45,229 nt of DNA from NCBI RefSeq assembly GCF_016217785.1, contig NZ_JACRGA010000022.1:1-45229 (forward strand), given 5' to 3'. Below, piece by piece: positions 27,042 to 36,206 of the stretch (its first letter is position 1; the number at the start of each line of letters is the position of its first letter). The DNA comes from Methanobacterium sp. (GTDB taxonomy: Archaea > Methanobacteriota > Methanobacteria > Methanobacteriales > Methanobacteriaceae). The position numbers were made by a program, and so were the translations under genes. The notes beneath the pieces were generated by a model. That model was not told the DNA's origin. It made no database searches and was given only the letters and a program-made list of their open reading frames with translations.

Positions 27042-28079
27042 ATGGGTAATTGGAAATCCTATCTAAAGGCAGATCCCACAGAATGGTTACTGGAAGAAGA
27101 TAATCCTTCAGTTAGATACTTCACATTGTTGGATATCCTGGACAAGCCAGAAGATAATCCCGAAGTAGTTGATGCCAAAAAGAAGATAATGCATACGGGT
27201 GTTATTCCTAAAATTCTGGCTAAACAGGAACCTGGCGGATACTGGGGTTCTCCTCTGAATTTTTATCTTCGTGGTAAATATAAGGGGACTTCCTGGCAGC
27301 TAATAATCCTGGCAGAGCTGGGAGCAGATTTTAAGGATGAAAGAATTAAAAGGGCATGTGAATTCATCCTTGAAAACTCCCAGGATCCTGAAAGTGGTGC
27401 ATTTTCATATATTAGTAGTAAAGAGGTAAGTGGTAAGAAATCGGGTAATAAAGTAAGCAGTAAATGTGGCGGAGATCATGAAAGAGTCCTACCCTGCCTC
27501 ACAGCCAACATGACCTGGAGTCTTATCCGATTGGGATACCTGGATGATGAGCGGGTTCAAAAAGCCATAAAATGGCTTATAAAATATCAGAGATTTGATG
27601 ATGAAGCCGGGAAAGCTCCAGATGAATGGCCATATAAACGATGGAAACGATGCTGGGGGGAGCGCACCTGCCACAGCATCATAATAAAAACCCTCAAAGC
27701 CCTGGCTGAAATACCACTAAAAAGTAGAACTCCTGAAATGGAAGATTACATTGCCAAAGGCGCAGAACACATGCTCAACCACCATATTCATAAAAGAACC
27801 CAGCCTCCAGTTAAAGGCAGTTTTAAATGGTTAGAATTTGGTTTTCCACTGATGTGGAAGGTTGACGCCCTCGAAGTACTGGGTCTACTTACTAAATTAG
27901 GATACAAAGATGAAAGAATGAATGAAGCCCTGGAGATCATGATTTCCAAACAGAATCCTGAAGGCCAGTGGATCCTGGAGAACACCTTCAATGGAAGATT
28001 CATAACCAACATTGAAAGAAAGGGAAAACCAAGTAAATGGATTACTTTAAACGCTTTAAGAGTTTTAAAACGATATTGA
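27042..28079 (+). CDS. Prenyltransferase/squalene-oxidase-like toroid protein
   Basis: This protein of about 345 residues has alpha-alpha toroid repeats: VRYFTLLDIL, KQEPGGYWG, CEFILENSQDPESGAFSY, VQKAIKWLIKYQRFDDEAGK, ISKQNPEGQW and ITLNALRVLK. Homologues are often labelled prenyltransferase or, wrongly, NifH. An H/C-containing central region (KCGGDHERVLPC, WGERTC) may bind metal. The start is ATG 27042 after AGGTGAT; an earlier ATG (27003) overlaps the previous gene and sits before a G7 run. The function is unknown. It is part of the padR cluster. Confidence 0.75.
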   Translation: MGNWKSYLKADPTEWLLEEDNPSVRYFTLLDILDKPEDNPEVVDAKKKIMHTGVIPKILAKQEPGGYWGSPLNFYLRGKYKGTSWQLIILAELGADFKDERIKRACEFILENSQDPESGAFSYISSKEVSGKKSGNKVSSKCGGDHERVLPCLTANMTWSLIRLGYLDDERVQKAIKWLIKYQRFDDEAGKAPDEWPYKRWKRCWGERTCHSIIIKTLKALAEIPLKSRTPEMEDYIAKGAEHMLNHHIHKRTQPPVKGSFKWLEFGFPLMWKVDALEVLGLLTKLGYKDERMNEALEIMISKQNPEGQWILENTFNGRFITNIERKGKPSKWITLNALRVLKRY

Positions 28080-28204
28080 TTCTTAGATATCTTTTTTTAG
28101 ATATAATATCCTATGATACTGTCCTATGGCATAGAAATGAGTTAATATGAATTTCTTACAAACCCTGATTATATAAATTATTGAAAAAATAAATATCATA
28201 ATAC

Positions 28205-29107
28205 ATGAACTCCTATGAAACCATCATTGCCATTGTATTAATGATTATAATTGGCTATGCATGTCGCAGGCTTGATTTTCTAAAAGGAGAAGATACCCAA
28301 ACCCTCAATAAGATTGTAGTGTACATAGCTATCCCCTCATTAATATTCATGGCCATGTACAGTGCTGATTTATCCAATATCAAAACTTTTGGAACCATTA
28401 CCCTCATTTGTATCACGATGGGCCTTATATCTGGAATTTTTGCCTACATTTTCACCTACCTTAAAGGTTACCCCTCTAAAACCAGATGGGGAGTAGTAGC
28501 AGCATCCACTCTCTTCAACTCCGGATTTTTGGGGTATCCTGTAGTATTAGGTGTTTTCGGAGCTGCAGGACTCGTTAGGGCCATATTTTATGATGTGGGG
28601 TCCACCATACTTTTTATATCATTCGGAATATTTTTCTTAATTATTTATGGTGGCAGTTATCAGGAAATAATCAAAAGATCGGTCTTATTCCCCCCTTTAC
28701 TGGCAGTTATCATGGGAGTTATTGCCAATCTACTTCATCTCCCACTGGGATCCGTTATTCCCAGCACCCTTAATTACCTGGGTGGTGCTGCAATACCGCT
28801 GATAATGCTATCCTTAGGTCTGTCACTGGAATTTAAGGGTATTAAAGAATATTTTGGTGTTGCTTCTTTTGTTTCAATACTTAAATTGGTTATTTCGCCC
28901 CTGATTGCCATGATTGTTGTGGGATTGGCGGGGTTCACCGGATTAGACAGGACAGTAAGCATTGTGGAAGCAGGAATGCCATCCGCCATGCTCAGTCTGG
29001 TGCTGGCCATCACCTATGACTTGGATATAAAGGCAACAGTGGCCTGCATATTCTTGAGCACAGCCCTTAGCATGATATCTCTAACTATTTTAATTCTATT
29101 TGTATGA
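28205..29107 (+). CDS. AEC-family (auxin efflux carrier-like) transporter
   Basis: This 300-residue membrane protein has ten helices in two inverted halves. Landmarks are IGYACRRLDFLKGEDTQTLN, an N-terminal VVYIAIPSLIFMAMY, the TLFNSGFLGYPVVLGVFG motif and GAAIPLIMLSLGLSLEF in the second half. The family moves organic anions such as malate or malonate; the substrate is unknown here. TTATATAA near 28170 predicts a transcript start about 7 bases before the ATG and no ribosome-binding site is visible. Confidence 0.9.
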   Translation: MNSYETIIAIVLMIIIGYACRRLDFLKGEDTQTLNKIVVYIAIPSLIFMAMYSADLSNIKTFGTITLICITMGLISGIFAYIFTYLKGYPSKTRWGVVAASTLFNSGFLGYPVVLGVFGAAGLVRAIFYDVGSTILFISFGIFFLIIYGGSYQEIIKRSVLFPPLLAVIMGVIANLLHLPLGSVIPSTLNYLGGAAIPLIMLSLGLSLEFKGIKEYFGVASFVSILKLVISPLIAMIVVGLAGFTGLDRTVSIVEAGMPSAMLSLVLAITYDLDIKATVACIFLSTALSMISLTILILFV

Positions 29108-29143
29108 GAGTTTTAGTAATATTAGGGATAGTTCAGGTTTTTT

Positions 29144-30547
29144 TTAATTAACCGGTTTTTTATACAGTGTCAGGGCAATAAGAACCAGTGCTATTCCCAT
29201 TGCCACAGTACCCACCAGAAATGCATTATCCAATCCCTGGGATACCAGAGCTGGTGTTAATTTATCACTAGTACTGGGGCCTACCGAGGTGTAGACAACC
29301 ATAGCTGCTACAGTGCCCAGAATTCCGGTTCCAAAACCATTACCAATCATATTAGAAGTGTTAACCAGGCCTGATGCTATCCCCCTGTACTTAGAGGGAC
29401 TTTTGGAGAGAATGAATTTGGTGATGGGTGGGTTGAAAGTGGCCACTGAAGCCCCTAAAATCAAAAGTCCCATAGCTACGTAAAGGAGACTGCTTGATGG
29501 GTTAAGGGTAGAGAGAACCAGACAACCAATGACCCCAATCATAGCCCCAATTAAAGTAACCCGGTTCGAAGCGATTTTATCAGAAATACTCCCGGCAATG
29601 GGGCCAATTATGATAATGGCAACAGGCATCAGGGTTAATATCAAACCAGATTGACTGGTGCTCATTCCTTTCACCACTTCAAAGTAAAATGGTAGAAGTA
29701 CCACTGCTCCGGCAAAGGGCATGTTGGAGAAGATATTCGCTGCATTGGCCAGTGCAATATCCTTCATCTTCAAAAAATTAAGGTCAATCAGGGGTTCATC
29801 TGCCCGAGATTCCCGGAACACAAAGAGTGCCCAGAATATCACAGAACAAATTATACTACCTATTATTATGGTAGAAGTCCAGCCATAGTCCAGTCCCTTA
29901 TTAAGGGCAAAAATCAGGGTGCTCTGGGCTATGAAGATCATCACCACTCCCGGTAGGTCCAGGGATCCGGGATGTTTATCCGTTTCGTGTAGTACGGCAT
30001 GGCCCAGTATGATACCAATAATCCCGATGGGGACGTTGATGAAGAATATCCAGTGGAAGTTAATGTATTCAGTTATATAACCACCCAGCAAGGGACCCAA
30101 AGCCAGGCCCATAGATCCAATGGTAGTAACAATTCCAAGATTCCGCCCCCGCTGGTTTTTAGGGAGGTATTGTAGTACCATGGCAGAGGTGATTCCAGAG
30201 AACATGGTGGCACCCACTGCCTGCACGAGCCTGAAAATAATCAGTTCATGAAACTGGGTGGAGATAGTACACAAAGCAGAACCAGTGATGAAGATAAGAA
30301 AACCCGCGAGAAAAACCTTTTTAAAACCTTTTTGCTGGGCTAATTTCCCGAAAACAATTAAAAAACTACTAAAAACAATTATATAAATTAAAATGGTCCA
30401 TAAAACCGTGTTGGTGGTCACACCGAAGTACTTGGCCATAGTGGGTAGGGAAACATTCACAATGGAAATATCAAGGAAGGCCATGAAGCTGGCCAGTGAA
30501 ATTATCAGTAAAGTTAATTTCTGATTACCTTTCAAACTTTCAAGCAT
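29144..30547 (-). CDS. MFS transporter, DHA2 (EmrB/QacA) drug:H+ antiporter
   Basis: This 467-residue protein has 14 predicted membrane helices. DHA2 motifs are visible: FLDISIVNVSLPTM in helix 1, RLVQAVGATMFSGITSAMVL, GPLLGGYITEYINFHWIFFI (motif C) and NVPIGI. It probably exports drugs or lipophilic cations using the proton gradient. GGTGGG lies 5 bases before the ATG. Position after the PadR/GyrI cluster, though separated and opposite, fits a xenobiotic-response neighbourhood. Confidence 0.92.
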   Translation of the reverse strand: MLESLKGNQKLTLLIISLASFMAFLDISIVNVSLPTMAKYFGVTTNTVLWTILIYIIVFSSFLIVFGKLAQQKGFKKVFLAGFLIFITGSALCTISTQFHELIIFRLVQAVGATMFSGITSAMVLQYLPKNQRGRNLGIVTTIGSMGLALGPLLGGYITEYINFHWIFFINVPIGIIGIILGHAVLHETDKHPGSLDLPGVVMIFIAQSTLIFALNKGLDYGWTSTIIIGSIICSVIFWALFVFRESRADEPLIDLNFLKMKDIALANAANIFSNMPFAGAVVLLPFYFEVVKGMSTSQSGLILTLMPVAIIIIGPIAGSISDKIASNRVTLIGAMIGVIGCLVLSTLNPSSSLLYVAMGLLILGASVATFNPPITKFILSKSPSKYRGIASGLVNTSNMIGNGFGTGILGTVAAMVVYTSVGPSTSDKLTPALVSQGLDNAFLVGTVAMGIALVLIALTLYKKPVN

Positions 30548-30780
30548 AAAAACCCACCAAGAGAATCATTTTCCCATCCCTATCAGTTATGTCCTTTTTT
30601 TTATTGTTCAATTGAATTATACTTTTTTCCACCAGAATAATGTATAAGTTGATAATTATTTTTAGTATTATCCATAAATTATTGTTAACACAATTTAATG
30701 GTGTCTGGTTAGTTTATAAAAGATTAACATTCCTAGAAAGAGCAAATAAGATATAAGTCTCCTGAATTTGAGGTTGTTAA

Positions 30781-31455
30781 ATGAATTTTGATGAGATCAT
30801 CCAGGAACTGGAATCACGGTCAAACCCGCAAGATGTGGAAGGAATGGCTCGTTTTGGAATCAACCCTCAAAAAACCTATGCTGTCCGCATCCCGGAACTT
30901 AGGAAGATTGCAAAAAAAGCTGGAAAAAATCACAAATTAGCAGCGCAGCTCTGGGAGGCAGGTTACCGTGAGACTAGGATACTGGCCTGCATGATTGAGA
31001 ACCCTCTACAGGTTACCTCAGAACAGATGGATGTATGGGCCGCTGAATTTGATTACTGGGAGATTTGTGACCAGTGCTGCATGAAACTATTTCGCATGAC
31101 ACCATTTGCATATCAGAAAGTTTTCAAGTGGAGTGAAAGTGAGAAAGAGTTCAAAAAGAGAGCGGCATTTGCTTTAATCGCAGTTTTAGCAGTCCATGAT
31201 AAAAAGGCACCTAATGAAAATTTCGAACAATTTTTTCCCCTAATAATTAATGAATCAACTGATAATCGTAATTATGTTAAAAAAGCTGTTAACTGGGCTT
31301 TAAGGCATATTGGAAAAAGGAATACAGTCTTGAATAAAAAAGCTATCACTGTAGCTCAGGAAATCCACAAAATTGATGCTAGGAGTGCTAAATGGATAGC
31401 TGCTGATGCTTTGCGGGAGTTAAAGAGTGAAAAAGTTCAGGAAAGATTACTATAA
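30781..31455 (+). CDS. AlkD-type DNA alkylation repair protein
   Basis: This 224-residue protein is built of HEAT-like repeats of the AlkD/AlkC DNA glycosylase superfamily. Landmarks are YAVRIPELRKIAK, ALWEAGYRETRILACMI, the WDICD-like DYWEICDQCC, KRAAFALIAVLAVHDK and NYVKKAVNWALRHIGKRN. AlkD removes positively charged N3- and N7-alkylpurines without base flipping. GAGGTTGT lies about 5 bases before the ATG. It is monocistronic. Confidence 0.9.
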   Translation: MNFDEIIQELESRSNPQDVEGMARFGINPQKTYAVRIPELRKIAKKAGKNHKLAAQLWEAGYRETRILACMIENPLQVTSEQMDVWAAEFDYWEICDQCCMKLFRMTPFAYQKVFKWSESEKEFKKRAAFALIAVLAVHDKKAPNENFEQFFPLIINESTDNRNYVKKAVNWALRHIGKRNTVLNKKAITVAQEIHKIDARSAKWIAADALRELKSEKVQERLL

Positions 31456-31762
31456 AACATAACAATTTTTTCATTATGGGGATTAAGGGTGACTTTTTAT
31501 TGGAATTTGGTTGAAGTTGTTTTCGATTATTACTGTTTAATTTTTGTATTTATCCAAAATTGGGTAATATTGCTCTTTTGAATATGATTATACTGTTCTT
31601 AGTGGTATTTACTAACTCAATATTCAAATTGGGTCTAATTTGGGAAAATATTCTTATAAACATTCGTCATTATTCATATAATATTAAAATATTTAACCAG
31701 GTCACACTATACCTGTGAATTATGGATAATGTATTGATTTAAAGATTAATTAGAGTTAATAC
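31456..31762. other. Intergenic region, no gene seen
   Basis: AT-rich with oligo-T tracts after the AlkD gene. TTTAAAGA near 31738 is a possible TATA box for the next gene. I see no other structure. Confidence 0.4.
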
Positions 31763-32293
31763 TTGTATTTTCTCCATACTGGAGGCGATTTAATTAGAGA
31801 AACCATCAAGATTAAAAAAATTAATATCATATTATTAGGATTGATTCTACTTGTAGGAATTGTGATAGCATTATCATGGGCCACTGAAACTTCCCAGAAG
31901 GAAATAATTAATAATGGAACTTTTGAAGACCAGTATATAAAATTTAGTTATCCCACTTCGCTGGTAGCAGTGCAATACACATTTGAAAATTACACCATCG
32001 TGGATTTTTTTAACTCCAATGATACTTCCAATTTTGACAACTATGTTGGGAATATCCGTTTTTCCACCAGTAACTTGACAAATCTAAAAAAAGTTTATAA
32101 TGAAGGTTCTCTTGGGGAATACAATGGGTACCGTACATGGGAAGGTACTGATGCCAATGGGCCCTACATTTATATCCTGTTATCCTCTGCAGATGCCCCG
32201 GTTAAGTCGTTGCAGATGGATTTTAAATCAGAATATAAACAGGCCTACAAAGAGATCCTGAGCACACTTAAAATAAAGAAAATTCCTACCTAA
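31763..32293 (+). CDS. Membrane-anchored secreted protein, PsbP-like
   Basis: The frame gives up to 176 residues. One N-terminal membrane segment (IILLGLILLVGIVIALSW) is followed by an external domain with FEDQYIKFSYPTSLVAVQY ... PVKSLQMDFKSEYKQAYKEI, ending in TLKI. The FSYP start and the closing helix resemble PsbP-like/lipoprotein domains common in Methanobacterium. Several N-x-S/T sites are present. The start is problematic: TTG at 31763 lacks a ribosome-binding site and may precede the transcript start. A strong GGAGG (31781-31785) is followed 7 bases later by in-frame ATT (31793). The function is unknown. Confidence 0.72.
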   Translation: MYFLHTGGDLIRETIKIKKINIILLGLILLVGIVIALSWATETSQKEIINNGTFEDQYIKFSYPTSLVAVQYTFENYTIVDFFNSNDTSNFDNYVGNIRFSTSNLTNLKKVYNEGSLGEYNGYRTWEGTDANGPYIYILLSSADAPVKSLQMDFKSEYKQAYKEILSTLKIKKIPT

Positions 32294-32316
32294 CTTGCAA
32301 TATGGGATAAAGATAC

Positions 32317-32640
32317 ATGAAATGCCCTCAATACAGAGCCCGGAATGATAATGAAGATGAGTGTAGTGAATGGGGTAACAAGCCCTCAACAACACTGTAA
32401 ACTTCCAAAAAAGGAGATGGTAACGCAATCAAAGGTCTTAAATTAGGATGTTTGGTGGGTGTTTTTGGACTGGTAATGGGTGGAGTTCTTATTCTCCTTA
32501 TTTTTGCCATGTGGGCGATATTGGCAATCATTTTTGGGGTTATTTTTGGAATTTCATTTACTTCTCCCCTCTGCTGGGCAGTGGGGGGAATATTCTCTGC
32601 TATTATTATTTCTGTGGAACTGGTTCATAAAACTAATTAA
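32317..32640 (+). pseudogene. Zinc-ribbon plus two-helix membrane protein interrupted by TAA
   Basis: From ATG 32317 the frame reads MKCPQYRARNDNEDECSEWG, then NKPSTTL, and meets TAA (32398). The same frame continues TSKKGDGNAIKGLKLGCLVG and two hydrophobic helices (VMGGVLILLIFAMWAILAII; WAVGGIFSAIIISVEL), ending at 32640. The front is a degenerate MKCPxCG...CSECG zinc ribbon: two of four cysteines have become Y and W. Zinc ribbon followed by membrane helices is a common methanogen architecture. The nonsense codon and lost cysteines indicate decay. The membrane part alone could still be translated from TTG 32452 or GTG 32455 (about 62 residues) after AGGA. Confidence 0.6.
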
Positions 32641-32727
32641 ATGGTTGAATTATTAAAATGGATGATTTACTATCAAATTATTCATTTAATTTAGCCACTT
32701 AGGATAAAACATGAAAATGAATGTGTC

Positions 32728-33063
32728 CTAGTCTGCCCCACATAATGGTGTATCGCATTTTGGGCATTTTTGATTTCTACAGGGGACACTGCGTGTTTTA
32801 GGTGATTCATAGCCGCAGTTTGGGCATTTACACACTCTGGGAGCGCCTCCGCCACGACCATTTCCACCATAAGACCTGCGAATATTAATGTCCTCTTTTT
32901 TAATGGTTTTATCATCTTTTTGGGAAGAATCTACCTGGATTATTTCTTTTGATCCACAGTCCGGACATTTTTCGTATGTCTGGTCTTCTTTTTGCCATTG
33001 GAATTCGCAAACACGGCAGATGTATTCTTTTTTACCAGTAATATGATCAACTCCTTTACTCAA
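32728..33063 (-). CDS. Zinc-ribbon protein, truncated paralogue of the DUF134 C-terminal region
   Basis: This protein of up to 111 residues contains two metal-binding parts. The first is a zinc ribbon CRVC...CPDCGS (about 16-38). The second is the tail SYGGNGRGGGAPRVCKCPNC onward, with CGYESPKTRSVPC, KCPKC and PLCG. Both align closely with residues 95-193 of the DUF134 protein at 35276-35857, but the DNA-binding domain is absent. Start: TTG 33063 lies just after a palindrome that is placed identically before the paralogue's ATG. Alternatively GGAG (33054-33051) is followed by ATT at 33042. The tail probably binds iron, zinc or an Fe-S cluster. Confidence 0.75.
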   Translation of the reverse strand: MSKGVDHITGKKEYICRVCEFQWQKEDQTYEKCPDCGSKEIIQVDSSQKDDKTIKKEDINIRRSYGGNGRGGGAPRVCKCPNCGYESPKTRSVPCRNQKCPKCDTPLCGAD

Positions 33064-33066
33064 TTA

Positions 33067-33080
33067 TGAATATATATTCA
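33067..33080. promoter_or_regulatory. Palindrome TGAATATATATTCA before the zinc-ribbon gene
   Basis: This perfect 14-bp palindrome lies between a TATA-like TTTAAATATTAG (minus strand, near 33095) and the TTG start at 33063. The same 14 bases occur in the same position before the DUF134 gene at 35862-35875. Confidence 0.6.
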
Positions 33081-33338
33081 AAACTAATATTTAAATATTT
33101 ATGATCATCATTCAGTTTTAATCCGCGGAAAAATTATTATTAAATCTTAAATAATGAAAAAGGGTTTAAATGAAAAATTAATGGTACTATTACTGGTATT
33201 CGGATAAATAAAATTTTCAAACAAATTTTCAAACTATAAAATAAAGGATTTTATTAGGTAAATATCCTGTGGGAGGTAAATAATCCTATGGGGATACTTA
33301 ATCCAAATGGACTATACAAAAAGGGTATTAAATAAATT
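33081..33338. other. AT-rich intergenic region, no gene seen
   Basis: Between the zinc-ribbon gene and the small membrane peptide. It holds the zinc-ribbon promoter at its left end. Nothing else is recognised. Confidence 0.4.
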
Positions 33339-33419
33339 CTAATATTTTTTCAGAGGATCGTTTATGGCTACAAAAACAATTACTCCTATAGCTAAAGCTA
33401 ATAAAAGTATCCTATACAC
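33339..33419 (-). CDS. Tiny single-helix membrane peptide downstream of atwA
   Basis: A 26-residue frame reads MYRILLLALAIGVIVFVAIN then DPLKKY. It starts at GTG 33419, 5 bases after GAAGGTGA. One membrane helix is followed by a basic end, the usual layout of real small membrane proteins. It lies about 100 bases downstream of atwA on the same strand and may be in its transcript. I know no homologue; conservation would decide. Confidence 0.5.
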   Translation of the reverse strand: MYRILLLALAIGVIVFVAINDPLKKY

Positions 33420-33515
33420 ATTTTCACCTTCTATTGATTAAATTTTCAAAATTTTCTGGATTAATGGTTAAAAACCTAAATAAAAAAAGACAGAAAAGAA
33501 GGATAAATCCTTCAT

Positions 33516-35117
<1,602 letters not shown>

Positions 35118-35275
35118 CCAATCACCCATTCTTGTTATAATATCATTATATGGACCGTTAAAAACGTTTATTTAGTTTTTCATCTATTTTCCCTTTACTT
35201 AGCCAAAACTTTTGATGTTTATAATAACAATGACATGATTTAGGGGATGAATAATGATCCATTTTTCATTAACCT

Positions 35276-35857
35276 TTAATGGTTCCCACAGAGGGGAGTT
35301 TCACATTTAGGACATTTAGTATTGCTACAGGGCACCGCTCTTGTTTTTGGAGATTCATAACCACAATTTGGACATTTACAAACCAGTGGTGGCCCTGCAC
35401 CAAGCCCTCTGCCTCCATATGATTTTCTATCCATTAATGATTCATCAGAGTCTGGAGGGTACTCTTCTTCTTCCACGGTGCTGATATTGGCAGATCCACA
35501 ATCGGGACATTTTTTATATTCCTTACGGGGGTGTTGCCATTTAAACCCACAACCATTGCATTCATAACGTATTAACCGGTCTATACCAGTTATAACGATT
35601 GTATTTCCGTTAATCAGCGCATTGGCTATCTTCTTCCGGGCGGAAGTTAATATGCGATGAAATGTGGGCTGTGAAACTCCCATTATTTCTGCAGATCTCT
35701 TCTGCTGAATATCATGATAGTCTCTTAGTCGGATTGCTTCAAATTCATCTATCAATATTTCAATAGGTTCAAAAGAATCTAAATCTTCTCTTTCTGGTTT
35801 GAAGCATCGTATCTGAGGTTCTTCTGAAATTCTTCTAAATCTCCGGGGCCTTGCCAT
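35276..35857 (-). CDS. DUF134 helix-turn-helix protein with C-terminal zinc-binding tail
   Basis: This 193-residue protein starts MARPRRFRRI. Its DUF134 domain (about 1-90) contains a sigma-like helix-turn-helix: LIDEFEAIRLRDYHDIQQ, SAEIMGVSQPTFHRILTSAR. A zinc ribbon CNGCGFKW...CPDCGS (about 100-125) follows, then the tail SYGGRGLGAGPPLVCKCPNC onward, with CGYESPKTRAVPC and KCPKC. DUF134 proteins often sit near Fe-Mo-cofactor or Fe-S genes, so it may sense metal or Fe-S status. There is no ribosome-binding site. TATATATTAG (35890-35881) predicts a leaderless transcript, with a palindrome in between, suggesting autoregulation. Confidence 0.88.
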   Translation of the reverse strand: MARPRRFRRISEEPQIRCFKPEREDLDSFEPIEILIDEFEAIRLRDYHDIQQKRSAEIMGVSQPTFHRILTSARKKIANALINGNTIVITGIDRLIRYECNGCGFKWQHPRKEYKKCPDCGSANISTVEEEEYPPDSDESLMDRKSYGGRGLGAGPPLVCKCPNCGYESPKTRAVPCSNTKCPKCETPLCGNH

Positions 35858-35861
35858 ATTG

Positions 35862-35875
35862 TGAATATATATTCA
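35862..35875. promoter_or_regulatory. Palindrome TGAATATATATTCA before the DUF134 gene
   Basis: This perfect 14-bp palindrome lies between the TATA box (TATATATTAG, minus strand) and the ATG at 35857, in the position of an archaeal repressor site. It is identical to the palindrome at 33067-33080. Confidence 0.6.
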
Positions 35876-35890
35876 ATAGTCTAATATATA

Positions 35891-36206
35891 GTTTTGTAAA
35901 TGTAAATAAACACCTAACTTAAGAAGGCTGTTAACCCTAAAGAATATAAAAAGAACTCCTAAAGAGATTTACCTCATATTCTCGTTTCGACCAAATATTA
36001 ACACTTGAAAATAAGGATAATATAAAAAAAATATTCAGTGTTACTAAATTTGCATAAAAGCCATATCAAATATAAACAAAAATGAATGATTTGGTGGTTA
36101 TCCTAAAAAAGGGTCCATTGACCATTTAACTTTGTAATTTATGGGGATTATTCAGTAGCTTATTAATTCTAAAAATACAAATAATTATATTAAAAGTTGG
36201 GAGCAG
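35891..36206. other. Divergent intergenic region, no gene seen
   Basis: AT-rich DNA between the DUF134 gene and the kinase gene. A TATA-like AATTATATTAAAAG near 36182 is close to the kinase start. Nothing else is recognised. Confidence 0.4.

Noticed and set aside
27042..28079. Nitrogenase-type NifH
   Set aside because: Related proteins are sometimes labelled NifH, but there is no P-loop or Fe-S cysteine pattern of nitrogenase reductase; the repeats fit a toroid fold.
32398..32400. Pyrrolysine readthrough at the stop in the zinc-ribbon membrane gene
   Set aside because: The codon is TAA, not TAG, and two ribbon cysteines are also lost.
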